In this document: positions 41,119-51,300 of the stretch, piece after piece
How positions within the stretch are numbered: the stretch's first letter is position 1
Layout: each line of letters opens with the position of its first letter
Source: Streptomyces apocyni
GTDB lineage: Bacteria; Actinomycetota; Actinomycetes; Streptomycetales; Streptomycetaceae
Assembly: GCF_009739465.1 (NCBI RefSeq)
Contig: NZ_WHOM01000036.1
Coordinates: 124,001-188,000 of the forward strand
Reading direction: 5' to 3'
Length of the DNA stretch: 64,000 nucleotides
Notes under the pieces: generated by a model
Database searches by the model: none
What the model saw: only the letters and a program-made list of their open reading frames with translations
Told to the model about the DNA's origin: nothing
Translations under genes and position numbers: made by a program

Positions 41119-42423
41119 CTAGTCGCAGAGTGTGTGGAAGCCCTCCTCGATGCGGGTCAATCCCTCACGTACATGGGCCAGTTCCAGCGGGTCAGGCGCC
41201 GCGAGTGACGCCTCCTGCTGCTCCGGGGTGGCGCCGTAGAGCATGCTGGTCGCGGCCTTGAAGCGCAGGGCGCCCTCGTCGTCTCCGAGGTGGTGTCCGG
41301 CGAGTACGACGATGCCGTGCTGCTCGAACAACTGCCGGTGCAGCGATGGCGAGTCGGTGACGCCGCGCGGGGCGAGCCGGGCCCGGAGGGGTTCGAGGTC
41401 GGGGTAGACGTAGAAGGCACCGGTCGGCGGACGGCAGCGGGCCCCGGCGTCGACCACGATCCGGTGCACCGCGCGGGCCACCGCGCCGTGCAGCCGGGCG
41501 CTGTCGGCGAGGCGCCGGCGGATGTCGGGGGGCTCGGCGAAGGCGTACTCCGCGACCTCCTGCATCGGACCGGCCAGCGTGGACCACAGCTCGCTGGCGA
41601 CCGACACGACCCCGGTGCGGATGTGGTCGCCCCACGGCCCGGCGGGGAAGCGCGCCGCGCCGATCCGCCAGCCGCCCAGGGCCAGGGACTTGGAGAGCCC
41701 GGTGGTCACGACCGTACGCGCGGGGGCGACTTCAGCGGGGCTCAGGAACGGCGTGGCCGGATCGTGCAGCACATCGCGGTAGATCTCGTCGGAGACGAGC
41801 AGCAGGTCCTCTTCCTCGGCGATGGCCGCCAGTTCACGTACGAGAGCGGGTGGGGCCAGTGTCCCGGTGGGGTTGTCGGGCAGCGTCAGGACGACGATGC
41901 GCGGGTCATGGCCCTGGGCGCGGGCGGTACGCAGCGTGTGGCGCAGTGCGGCCGGGTCGGGTACGCCGCCGCAAGCGTCGGGGATGGGCACGCCGAAGAC
42001 GCGTTTGCCCGCCAGCCGGGCCTGCGGCGCGTAGGTGTTCCAACACGGCCGGGGCAGCAGCACATCGCCTGGCACGACGAGTTGGAGAGCCATCAGCAGC
42101 GGCTTGCTGCCGGGGGCGACGATCACCTGGTCGGGCTCGGTGGGCAGCCTGCGGCGTGCGAAGTATCCGGCGATCGCCGCCCGTACGGTGTCAGCGCCCT
42201 GGACCGGACCGTACGCGTTGCGCCGCGCGCCCGCGACGAGGCGTTCGACCAGCGGGCCGAAGGCGGGCAGCCGTGACTCCCCGAACCCGAGGTGGACGAG
42301 GGTGTCGCCCGCGGCCTGGCGCTGGGCGACGCGCTGGTTGAGGTCCAGGTTGGGCGAGGTCCGCCAGCGGGTCGGGGCGGCGCCGTGGGGGCCGGGCGTG
42401 GCCGTCATGGCGGGCCTGTTCAC
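41119..42423 (-). CDS. PLP-dependent aminotransferase, class I/II
   Basis: About 434 residues from GTG 42423, which overlaps the aminomutase stop (GTGA); ATG 42408 is an alternative. Fold-type I features: PGSKPLLMALQLVVPGDVLL, LTLPDNPTGTLAPP, LVSDEIYRDV and the PLP-Lys segment TTGLSKSLALGGWRIG, with a late substrate-binding Arg in ALRFKAATSM. It is last in the minus-strand arm. Coupling to a KamA-like enzyme suggests the two act in turn on the same amino acid. The substrate is not predictable from motifs. Confidence 0.92.
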   Translation of the reverse strand: MNRPAMTATPGPHGAAPTRWRTSPNLDLNQRVAQRQAAGDTLVHLGFGESRLPAFGPLVERLVAGARRNAYGPVQGADTVRAAIAGYFARRRLPTEPDQVIVAPGSKPLLMALQLVVPGDVLLPRPCWNTYAPQARLAGKRVFGVPIPDACGGVPDPAALRHTLRTARAQGHDPRIVVLTLPDNPTGTLAPPALVRELAAIAEEEDLLLVSDEIYRDVLHDPATPFLSPAEVAPARTVVTTGLSKSLALGGWRIGAARFPAGPWGDHIRTGVVSVASELWSTLAGPMQEVAEYAFAEPPDIRRRLADSARLHGAVARAVHRIVVDAGARCRPPTGAFYVYPDLEPLRARLAPRGVTDSPSLHRQLFEQHGIVVLAGHHLGDDEGALRFKAATSMLYGATPEQQEASLAAPDPLELAHVREGLTRIEEGFHTLCD

Positions 42424-43757
42424 GGCTGGGGTCCGCGCACCGCCGCGACGATGTCCGCGGGCGTGTCCGGGGCGAGCCGGAGGTCGTCGAGCCAGGCGGC
42501 CGTGGTCGAGTAGTGGGCGCGGAAGGGCCGCCCGATGAGCTGGGGGTCGCGTGCCTGAAGCAGCCGCAGCTCGAAGAAGCGCCCCTGGGCGGTCTCGGTC
42601 ACCCCGTCCACGACGACCTTGCCGGGTGTGGCCGACATGACCGGACCGCGTACCGTGCGGGCCAGTCCCGGCAGCGTCCGGTAGGCGGACCGGTAGATCG
42701 CCGACGCCTTGGCCAGCGGCACCTTGAAGTATTCGTAGGGACCGGTGTCGCGTTCCACGAACAGGTAGTACGGGACGGCTCCCGCGGCCAGTTCGGCCCG
42801 CCACAGCTCGCTCCAGGTGCGGGCGTCGTCGTTGACGTGCGCGACCAGGGGCGCCTGGCAGTAGACGAGTGCGCCGGTGCCGCGGATACGGGCCAGGGCG
42901 CGGCGGGCGACGTCGGTCCCCAGTTCGCGTGGATGGCTGAAGTGCGCCATCACCGCGATATTGCGGCCCGACGCCACGATCTGCTCGAAGAGCCGCAGTG
43001 TGTCGTCGGCGTCCGGGTCGCTGACGAAACGGTGCGGCCAGTAGGCGACGGACTTGGTACCGATCCGGATGGTCCGTACGGTCTCGATCTCCAGGAGCGG
43101 TTCCAGGTGGCGGCGCAGCCGCTCCGTGGTCATCACCATCGGGTCGCCGCCGGTCACCAGTACGTCGCTGACCTCGGGATGTTCACCAAGGTAGCCGATG
43201 AGCGGGTCGGGGGTGGGGCTGGCGAAGCGCAGGTCGGCGTCCCCGACGAACTGGGCCCAGCGGAAGCAGTAGGTGCAGTAGGAGTGGCAGGTCTGGCCCT
43301 GGCCGGGGAAGTACAGCACGGTCTCGCGGTACTTGTGCTGGAGTCCGGGTATCTCGGTGCCCTCGACGGTGGGGACGTTGAGCTGCTTCTGTCCTGAGGG
43401 GTGCGGATTGAGCCCGGCGCGGATGCGCCGTACCTCGGCGCGCAGTTCACGCTTGGCGGACGGGTCGTCCACTAATTTCGCGAGGCGGCCTATGTCGTCT
43501 TCCGGCAGCATTCCCCGCTGTGGGAACACCATCCGGAATATGGGGTCTTCCGGAATGGCCGCCCAGTCGACCAGTTGATCGAGAACGTATTCATTGACAC
43601 GGAAAGGGAGCACTTCGGAGATCAGCCGAACCGTGTCCCGCATGTCACCTGACATGCCGTATCGCTGCGCTATCTCGTCGATATGGCGTGGACCATAGGC
43701 GCGAAATCGCGCTGCTTCCAGGGCTATCGGGGCCGCCGCGGGGGCCAAGGGGGACAC
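42420..43757 (-). CDS. KamA-like radical SAM amino acid 2,3-aminomutase
   Basis: 445 residues from GTG 43757 with GAGGAAG before it. Radical SAM cluster C157-x3-C161-x2-C164 (CHSYCTYC), glycine-rich VTGGDPMVM and a PLP-Lys-type loop SATPGKVVVDG. By eye, the two Asp that hold the lysine side-chain amine in clostridial lysine 2,3-aminomutase are not kept: the first position falls in YYLFVER and the second in MSATPGK. A non-lysine substrate is therefore likely. The family moves an alpha-amino group to the beta carbon using SAM and PLP, giving a beta-amino acid. It lies 33 bp downstream of the MFS gene. Confidence 0.85.
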   Translation of the reverse strand: MSPLAPAAAPIALEAARFRAYGPRHIDEIAQRYGMSGDMRDTVRLISEVLPFRVNEYVLDQLVDWAAIPEDPIFRMVFPQRGMLPEDDIGRLAKLVDDPSAKRELRAEVRRIRAGLNPHPSGQKQLNVPTVEGTEIPGLQHKYRETVLYFPGQGQTCHSYCTYCFRWAQFVGDADLRFASPTPDPLIGYLGEHPEVSDVLVTGGDPMVMTTERLRRHLEPLLEIETVRTIRIGTKSVAYWPHRFVSDPDADDTLRLFEQIVASGRNIAVMAHFSHPRELGTDVARRALARIRGTGALVYCQAPLVAHVNDDARTWSELWRAELAAGAVPYYLFVERDTGPYEYFKVPLAKASAIYRSAYRTLPGLARTVRGPVMSATPGKVVVDGVTETAQGRFFELRLLQARDPQLIGRPFRAHYSTTAAWLDDLRLAPDTPADIVAAVRGPQP

Positions 43758-43790
43758 GGTGACTTCCTCCGGTCTCGTAGAAAAGTCCGC

Positions 43791-45107
43791 TCAGGAACTC
43801 TGTTTGTGCTCCACCGGCACCGCGGCCAGGGCCGCGGGGGTGACGGTCCGTAGGAACGGCACGATGATCAACAGCGTGGCGACCGCGAAGCACGCGAACG
43901 CCGTCCGCATGTCGAAGACTTCGGCGAGCAGCCCGACCAGGCCAGCGCCCAGCGGCATCGCACCCCAACTGAACAGCCGGGCCGCCGCGTTGTAGCGGCC
44001 CATCATTTCGGTCGGCACCAGACGCTGGCTGATGATGCGGGAGTTGACGGTCCACAGGATGCCGCCCATGCCGCCCAGGAACGCCCCGGCCGCCACCACC
44101 CACAACCGCGTGGTGACCACCGGTGCCGCGACCATGGCCGCGGTGCCGAGCAGGTCGGCGAACATCGACCACCGGCGTCCGAGCAGCCGGTTGACGGGGC
44201 CCACGGTGAGCGCGCCGATCAGCCCGCCCGCGCCGAGCGCGCTGAGCAGGACGCCGTACTGACGGGCGTCCAGGCCCATCGTCTTGGTGGCCATCAGCGG
44301 CATCAGGGCCAGCCAGGCGCCCCAGCAGGAGGCGAGGACACCCACCGAGAGGGCCATCAGGCGCAGCAGCCGGTGCCGCCACAGGAAGCGCAGGCCCTCG
44401 GCGATCCGCTGGTTGACCGTGCCGACGGGCTGTCCGGTGCCGCTCAGCGGGGTGAACCGGCCGACCAGCAGGACCAGGATGCCCATGGCGGCGACGTACG
44501 CCACGCCGGTCGCGCCGAGCGCCACACTGGTACCCGCCGCGACCAGCAGGCCGCCCACGAACGGGCCACAGAACTCGTTGCAGGCGGTCTCGGCGCCCGC
44601 CAGCCAGGCGTTGGCACGGTCGCGGCCCTCGGGCGGTACAGCCATGGGGACCATGGCGGCCGCCGAGGTGAGCGCGATGACCTCGGCCACGCCGAGTGCC
44701 GTGCCCCCTACGTACAACACCGCCAGGCTCATCCCGTCGCCGAGCGCGGCGACGAGCAGCGCCGCGATGGCGGCGATACGGACCGTGTTGGCGACCCAGA
44801 GCAGCCGACGCCGGTCGTAGCGGTCGACGAGAACGCCGACGTGCAGGGCGGCGAGCAGCCAGGGCAGCGTGAGGGTGAGCGCCACCCCGGACACCTTCGC
44901 CGGTGAGTCCGTGAGCTGGGTGGCCAGCAGCGGCAGGGCCACCTTGGTGACCCCGTCGGCGAGGTTGGTGACGGCGGTGAAGACCACCAGGACCAGGGTG
45001 TTGCGGCTGCCCGCCGCTGGCGGCTGGGGACTTGGCGGTGCCTCGGCGGGCGGGGTCATGGTGGCGGGTGGGGTCATGGCGGCGCCATCGACGTCAGCGC
45101 TCTCCAT
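43791..45107 (-). CDS. MFS exporter of the biosynthetic cluster
   Basis: 438 residues from ATG 45107 with a perfect AGGAGGT five bases upstream. After a 30-residue Pro/Ala-rich N-terminus come 12 hydrophobic helices with the MFS loop motif GVLVDRYDRRRLL between TM2 and TM3 and a related GPVNRLLGRRW in the second half. It belongs to the drug/siderophore exporter (MFS_3-like) type. The position between NRPS and aminomutase genes suggests product export and self-resistance. Confidence 0.9.
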   Translation of the reverse strand: MESADVDGAAMTPPATMTPPAEAPPSPQPPAAGSRNTLVLVVFTAVTNLADGVTKVALPLLATQLTDSPAKVSGVALTLTLPWLLAALHVGVLVDRYDRRRLLWVANTVRIAAIAALLVAALGDGMSLAVLYVGGTALGVAEVIALTSAAAMVPMAVPPEGRDRANAWLAGAETACNEFCGPFVGGLLVAAGTSVALGATGVAYVAAMGILVLLVGRFTPLSGTGQPVGTVNQRIAEGLRFLWRHRLLRLMALSVGVLASCWGAWLALMPLMATKTMGLDARQYGVLLSALGAGGLIGALTVGPVNRLLGRRWSMFADLLGTAAMVAAPVVTTRLWVVAAGAFLGGMGGILWTVNSRIISQRLVPTEMMGRYNAAARLFSWGAMPLGAGLVGLLAEVFDMRTAFACFAVATLLIIVPFLRTVTPAALAAVPVEHKQSS

Positions 45108-45218
45108 GCGACGACCTCCTCGGTGCCTCGTGCCCTCGGCGAGCAACGTGACAAAACGTAACAACCCGCACTTGAGTCTCACTGGACCGCCGAGCGGCTC
45201 TCACTTGGCGGCGGGCGG

Positions 45219-47798
45219 CTACGGCTTGGCGGCGGGCGCCAGCAGTCCGGTGGCGAGACCTGCCACCCTACGGGCGTGGTCCCCGCGCAGCAGGCCGTAG
45301 TGGTCGGTGGGCACCCGCACGGTGGACAGCTCGCGGCTGCTCCAGCGCTCCCACTGGCGTACCCCGCCGTCATCCAGGTCGGCGGCGACCAGCAGCACGG
45401 CGGCGTCCACGGCGCACACTCCCTGGTATGCGGCCATCGCGACCTGGTGGCGGTGGTGCAGGGCGAACCGCTCGCGCAGTGCGTCGGGCCGGGTGTCCAG
45501 GCCCGCCCGGCGCAACAGGGCGGTGAGTGCGGCGATGCCGAGTTCGGTGGAGTGGTGAGTGGAGTGGCGAGTGGAGTGGTGGTCGGTGGGGCTGAGTTCG
45601 TCCGGCCGGGTGTGCGCGGCGCCCGCGCCGCGCAGCACACAGTCCATGAAGAACCCGAAGTCGGCGGCTTGCAGGTCGTAGACGTGGTCGGGTGGCGGGG
45701 CATCCAGGATGAGCAGGGGCGGTACGCGGTGCCCGGCCCGCTGGACCCGCTCGGCCATCGCGTGCGCCAGCAGTCCGCCCATGGACCAGCCGCCGAGCAC
45801 GTCGGGGAGTTGGCCCTCGGCCAGCAGCGAGTCGAGATACCGCTCGGCCATCCCGGCCAGGGTCCCGTCGCTGCCGCCATCGTCCTCACTGACCGTGACC
45901 CGCCAGGCGGACGGCAGCCCGTCGGCCACTTCACGGTACGGGAGTCGGCCGACGCCCGCGCCATGGACCAGGTGCAGATGTGGGCCCCCGGGTTCACCTG
46001 GCGACAACACCCGAAGGCCGTCTGACCGTTCGGGAGGGGGTACGGAGGCGGGGTGCGCAGAGGAGGCAGGGTGCACAGGGGAGGCGGGGTGCGCGGGTGT
46101 CGCGTCGGGGAGTTGCGGGGCGTGGCCGGTGAGTTCCGCCATCCGCCGGGGCGTCGGCTGGTCGAGCCAGTCGGCCACGTCCACCTGCTGCCCGGTGGCC
46201 TCCTCCACCGAGGCGATCAGCTCCAGTACCTGAAGCGAGTGGCCGTCCAGCGCGAAGAAGTCGTCGTCCGGCTGTACGGGGACACCCAGCACCCGCCCCC
46301 AGATGTCCAGGAGTTGCTGGTCCACGCCCTCCTGTGACGCGTCGGCCGGGGGCTCCGACACCTGCGCCGACGTCGGCGCTGGCACCGGCGACCGTGGGCC
46401 AGGCTCGATGGTCTCGGCCCGCGTCCCGGTGGTGACCGCAGAGAGCGGGCCGCCCGCGCGTGCCGAGTCGATCAGCAGCCGGTCCAGGTCGGTCAGCAGG
46501 CCCCGGACCGTGGCCTCGTCGAGGCGTCCGGTGTCGTATTCGACCTCGATCGTCGCGGCACCGGAACCATCTCCACCCCCGCCCACGCCGTCGCCCTCGC
46601 CGTCCGCGTCCTCGAACAGCCCCAGCAGCACCTGGCAGCGCGCGCTGGTGCTGGGGCTGGGCAGCAGCTCCGCCGGACGGCCGCCCAGCGCCAGGCCGGA
46701 GCCGATCTGCCCGTGGTAGGTGATCAGGATCTCCGGTCCGGTGCCCAGCGCGGCCCGGTCCGTGGCGGGCAGGTCCGTCACCACGTCGGAGAGGGGCAGG
46801 TGCTGGAACGGCAAGCTCTCCCACAGAGCGTCCCGCGCCCTGCCCACCACCTCGTCGAAGGTATCGGACGAGGCCACCGTGTCGGCGAGCAGCACGACGT
46901 TGCCGCAGTACCCGACGCACCGCTGGTCCTGTGGCGTCATACGGTTGGCGACGACCACGCCGACAGCGCTACGACCGCCTGCCCCACCGAGCGCCAGCAC
47001 CGCGCGCAGAGCCGCGAGTTGGACCGCGAACGGGGTGCAGCCGACGCGGGCCGCGATCTCGGCGACGGCGGCTCCGACGGCGGCCGGGCGGCGGTGGCGG
47101 AGCACCGCGCCCGTGGCACCCGGGCGGGCCGACGCGGGGCGGTCCGGGCGCAGGGCCGCCAGTCGGGTGTCCCGCAGCTGCCGCGTCCAGAACTCCCGCT
47201 CGGCCGGGGTAGGCGGCTGCCTGGCCCGATCGGCGAACGGCCGGTAGGGCTCGGCTGGTTCGGTGAAGATCCGGCCCCTGTTGGGCGGCGTACCGTCCAG
47301 CTGGGCACGGTAGGCGGTCTCCAGGTCCGACATGACCAGCTGCAGCGCCCAGCCGTCCAGGACCATGTGGTGCACGGTGATCACGAGTTCCTGCCGCTCC
47401 CCCACGGTGACGAGGGTGGCGCGGGCCAGCGGCGGGCTTTCCAGGTCGAAGGGCCGGGTGTGCAGCTGCGTGGCCAACTCTTCGAGCAGCGCGTCTGATG
47501 CACGGGGCGGCGCGTCGTCGCCCGGTGCCCGCCAGCCCAGCCGCTCCAGCTCGGTCTCGGCCGCGCCGTGTATGACTTGGACGAGCGCGCCGTCGCGGCG
47601 CGCGAAGCCGGTCCGCAGCGCTTCGTGCCGGTCGACCACGAGCTGCCAGGCGCGGCCGAGGAGTTCGGCGTCGAGCGGTGCCGTCACCCGGATCCGCCAC
47701 GTCAGGTGGTACACGTCCTGGCGAGCCGCCCGTTGCTGCGTCCACCAGAGCGCTTCCTGCCCTGGCGCGCTGAGAACCTCGATCGATGCTCGATTCAC
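45219..47798 (-). CDS. NRPS module C-PCP-TE without an adenylation domain
   Basis: 859 residues from GTG 47798. Condensation domain (about 1-430) with active motif VHHMVLDG; a Pro/Ser linker; PCP with phosphopantetheine Ser in ALDGHSLQVLELI (around 545); a repeat linker (HPASPVHPASSAHPAS); then thioesterase with nucleophile GGWSMGG and late His in PTDHYGLL. With no A domain it must accept a carrier loaded in trans and release the product. It starts the minus-strand operon, divergent from the PCP/C-A-PCP arm. A 12-bp triplicate repeat at 45549-45584 encodes His/Ser/Thr inside the TE lid. Confidence 0.93.
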   Translation of the reverse strand: MNRASIEVLSAPGQEALWWTQQRAARQDVYHLTWRIRVTAPLDAELLGRAWQLVVDRHEALRTGFARRDGALVQVIHGAAETELERLGWRAPGDDAPPRASDALLEELATQLHTRPFDLESPPLARATLVTVGERQELVITVHHMVLDGWALQLVMSDLETAYRAQLDGTPPNRGRIFTEPAEPYRPFADRARQPPTPAEREFWTRQLRDTRLAALRPDRPASARPGATGAVLRHRRPAAVGAAVAEIAARVGCTPFAVQLAALRAVLALGGAGGRSAVGVVVANRMTPQDQRCVGYCGNVVLLADTVASSDTFDEVVGRARDALWESLPFQHLPLSDVVTDLPATDRAALGTGPEILITYHGQIGSGLALGGRPAELLPSPSTSARCQVLLGLFEDADGEGDGVGGGGDGSGAATIEVEYDTGRLDEATVRGLLTDLDRLLIDSARAGGPLSAVTTGTRAETIEPGPRSPVPAPTSAQVSEPPADASQEGVDQQLLDIWGRVLGVPVQPDDDFFALDGHSLQVLELIASVEEATGQQVDVADWLDQPTPRRMAELTGHAPQLPDATPAHPASPVHPASSAHPASVPPPERSDGLRVLSPGEPGGPHLHLVHGAGVGRLPYREVADGLPSAWRVTVSEDDGGSDGTLAGMAERYLDSLLAEGQLPDVLGGWSMGGLLAHAMAERVQRAGHRVPPLLILDAPPPDHVYDLQAADFGFFMDCVLRGAGAAHTRPDELSPTDHHSTRHSTHHSTELGIAALTALLRRAGLDTRPDALRERFALHHRHQVAMAAYQGVCAVDAAVLLVAADLDDGGVRQWERWSSRELSTVRVPTDHYGLLRGDHARRVAGLATGLLAPAAKP
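45549..45584. repeat. 12-bp tandem repeat, three copies, in the TE region
   Basis: GGAGTGGTGAGT-like units at 45549, 45561 and 45573; on the coding strand they read HHST/RHST/HHST within the thioesterase. The frame is kept by the 12-base period. Confidence 0.8.
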
Positions 47799-48059
47799 TG
47801 TCCCTCACCACTGACGGGCCGACGACGTTCCTCGCATCGTCCGCGCACCAGAGGATTCAGGCAACCATTCCTGAGCGACTGGCTATCGGCCGATAAAGGG
47901 TGCTGATGACTCGGCTGCGCATTCTCGGAATGGCCTTATGCGCGTTCCCTATCGCTGCCCCACGGATCTCCCTTGACGGTGACCAAGTCGCCGTGAGTAC
48001 CGTCGATATACGCAGAAGTCCGCGTGAGATCGCCGATCGCTTCTCAGGGAGCCCATTCG
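47799..48059. promoter_or_regulatory. divergent control region of the biosynthetic cluster
   Basis: 261 bases between the two arms. It holds the perfect 12-base palindrome TATCGGCCGATA (47884-47895) and is locally less GC-rich (47896-47960). The C-A-PCP reading frame stays open back to 47900 but has no family homology there. No cluster regulator gene is seen in the window, so control may come from outside it. Confidence 0.5.
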
Positions 48060-48311
48060 ATGAGCCAGGCAGCGCAAGATATCGGGGACGCAGTGAACTC
48101 CGCCATCGCCGAGTTCGTTCGCATGCCGTTCACCTCCGCATCCGATCTGGCCGAAATCGGTTTGGATTCCTTGTCGATCATTCGGATCGTGGCGGATGTC
48201 CTGCCCGACGCCGACCAGGAGATCGACGCTGGCGAGCTGGCCGATCTGCGTACGGTGGGACAGCTCCAGGACTGGCTGGGCAGGCTGGTCGCACCCGGGA
48301 GCGCCCGGTGA
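48060..48311 (+). CDS. free-standing peptidyl carrier protein
   Basis: 83 residues from ATG 48060 with AGGGAG about 9 bases before. Phosphopantetheine site DLAEIGLDSLSIIRIV (Ser38), acidic helix II and the usual VGQLQDWL end. It carries an activated amino acid for the C domain encoded next, whose GTG overlaps its stop; the loader is probably one of the separate adenylation enzymes near 62-64 kb. Confidence 0.92.
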   Translation: MSQAAQDIGDAVNSAIAEFVRMPFTSASDLAEIGLDSLSIIRIVADVLPDADQEIDAGELADLRTVGQLQDWLGRLVAPGSAR

Positions 48312-51300
48312 CCGCGTGGACCGCGCCGCTGACCGAGTCGCAGATCGGCCTGCTGCTGGTGCAGCGCACGGTCACGGCACAGCATCTCTACAACATCGTG
48401 GCGGTCGCCGAGTTGGATCCGGCCTACCAGGCGAGCGAGGTGCGTGCGGCACTCACGCAGGTGCTCACGGTGCAGCCCGCGCTGCGGATGGCCCTGTGGG
48501 CGGCTCCCCAGCCGCACGCCACCCTCGCTCCCCCGCCCACACCCGAGCAGCTGCCGCTGACCGAGCGCGTCGTCGGGGACCCCGCGCAGTCCCCCGCGCA
48601 GGCCCTCGGGGAAACGGACACGACGAGCGCGTTCGAGCGACAGCTGCGGCAGGTCATCGATGAACTGTCCGCGGTCGCCTTCGACTTCACCCGGCCGCCC
48701 CTGGTGCGCTTCGCTCTCCTGCGCACCGAATCCGGCGACCGCTCGACCCTCGTCCTGACCGTGCACCACACCGTGTTCGACGGCTACTCCCTGCGGCCGC
48801 TGCTCCAGGACCTGAACGCCGCCCTGCGCGGGGAGTTGGACCCGGCGGCGCTGCGACCGGCCCGGGAACGGGCGCTGCTGCGCGAGCTTCAGGCCCAGCA
48901 CGACGCAGCCGCCGACCCCGCGGTGGCCACCGCGGCGGCGGAACTCGGCAAGCGGCTGCGGGACACTCCGGCCACCGTGATCCACCCTCGCCCAGGCCGT
49001 CCGGTCGAGACCGCGTTCGCCGGCCGCAGGCGTGTGCTGCGCCTGGGCGCCGGGCGGTCGGCGGCCGTGGACCAGGCGTGCGGCCAGCTGTCGATCACCC
49101 CTTTCGTGTTCTTCTGCGCCGTGTACGGGGCGGTGCTGGCCCGCCATTCGGGCCATGCGGCCGTGACCATCGGCAGCCCCCTGCTTTCGCGGCGCACCGT
49201 CGGCTCGTACAGCCTGTGTGGCTTCTTCGTCAACACGCTGCCCCTGGTGCTGGAGACCAACTGGGACACGCCGTTCGCCCAGTACGTGGCGGATGTGGTG
49301 GCCCCGGAGGTCCGTTCGGTGAAGCGGAACGCGGCCGTACCGTTCAGCCAGATCGTGCGGCACGCGGCCCCGGACCGCTCCAGCAACCGCAACCCCCTGT
49401 TCTCCACCATGCTCGCGATGCAGGACTCGACGGTCGTCGAGCAGCCCCACGCGGTGCGGTCAGTGCACGAACCCGCCACGGGTGTCGCGAAGTTCGACCT
49501 GTGGCTGGGAGTGACGCCCACCGCCGACGGCTGGCTGATCGAGCTTGATCACGACCCGGATCTGATCCCCGACACGGTGGCCGAGGGGCTCCTCGTATCG
49601 CTGTCCGAAGCGATCGACCGAGCCGCCACCGACGCCACCACACCGCTGCGCGCTCTGTTCTCGGACGCCTCCCTTGAGCTGATCGGTGCCACGGACGGCT
49701 ACGGTTGCGCCCCACCGGCGGATGACCTGGACGCCTGGTTCCAGCGAACCGTCCTGGACCACGCGGACCGTATCGCCGTGGAAGAGCCCGGCCGCAAGCT
49801 GACCTACGCGGAACTGGACGCCGCGGTCCGCGCCAGCGCCGAGGGCCTGCGCGAGCGCGGGGTGACACCGGGTCAGGGCCAGAGCCAGGGCCACACAGTC
49901 GGCCTGACCACCGCCAACCTCACCGACACCGTGGTGGCCATCCTCGCCGTACTGCGGCTCGGCGCGGCCTTCCTGCCGCTGGATCTGACACTTCCGCCGG
50001 ACCGGCTGGCGTACATGGTCGACAAGGCGGACTGCTCGCTGGTAGTGGGCGAGGGCTCGGTGCCGGGTGCCGTCGTGGTCGCTCCGCGGGAACTCGCCCA
50101 AGCCACCACCGGCTCCCACCCCCACCCCCACCCCCACTTCGGCTCCGAGGGCTGGGAGTCCGACCGCCAGGGTGGGTCGGGCGGCTATGTGATGTTCACG
50201 TCCGGCTCCACTGGGAAGCCCAAGGGCGTGGCCATGGGCAACGGGCCGCTCCTCAACCTCGCCGCATGGCAGCTCGACGCGTTCGCCATGGACTCCGGAA
50301 CCCGCTTTCTGCAGTACGCGCCGCTGGGCTTCGACGTGTCCTTCCAGGAGATCCTGCCGACGCTGCTGTCAGGCGGCACGGTGGTCTCCCGCGCGCCCGC
50401 CGACCGCCGCGATCTGCCCGCTGTCGTACGGCGGGTGGTCGAGGCCGAGGTCACCCATGTCTACCTGCCCGTGGCGGCGCTGCGGCCGTTCGTCCGGGCC
50501 GCCGACGGCGTCACACTCGACCGCGTCACCCATATCTGCGTATCGGGCGAGCAACTGGTGGTCGACCAGGCCATCGAGGACTTCTTCACCCGGCACCCAC
50601 ACATCCAGCTCATCAACCTGTACGGCCCGACGGAGACCCACGCCGTCACCACCCAGCGGCTGTCGGCAGCCGATCCCAGCTGGCCCGCGCATGTGCCGAT
50701 CGGCCGTCCGGTCAGCGGGGTCACCGCCCAGGTCGTGGACCACACCGGACACCTGGCCCCGCTGGGCGTGGCCGGTGAGCTGCTGCTCGGTGGGCGCTGC
50801 CCCGCGTCGGGGTACGTGAACGACCGGGAGCGCACCGACGAGCGGTTCGTGCCCGACCCGTACGGGGAAGCCGGAGCGCGCCGCTATCGCACCGGCGACC
50901 AGGTGCTCTGGGACGAGTCCGGGGTGCTGGTCTTCCTGGGCCGTGACGACCACCAGGTGAAGATCCGCGGCTTCCGGGTCGAGCTCGGTGAGATCGAGAG
51001 CGCGGCGCTGGGCCACCCCGGCGTACGGGAGGCCGTCGCGGCGGCGCGGGGCGACGGCGCCGACCGTCACCTGCTGCTCTTCCTGCTGCCGCACACCGAC
51101 GCCACGGGCTCGCTCGCCCAGGAGGTGGACCGGCTGCTCGGCGATCAGCTGCCCGGCTACATGGTGCCCGCCCGGGTACTGGTGGTGGACGCCATGCCGA
51201 CCACCGGCAACGGCAAGTTCGACCGGCCCGCGCTGCTGGGGACGGCCGACGAGCTGATCGCGCGCGCGGAGCACGGCGGACATCGGGGGCCGGAGGCCGC

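Noticed and set aside
42420..43757. Lysine 2,3-aminomutase of a streptothricin or viomycin-type cluster
   Set aside because: No streptolidine or capreomycidine genes, no polylysine-type NRPS, and lysine-binding Asp residues appear replaced.
47900..48307. N-terminal extension of the C-A-PCP gene
   Set aside because: The open frame overlaps the separate PCP gene and has no homology; the GTG at 48308 overlaps the PCP stop and begins the C domain.
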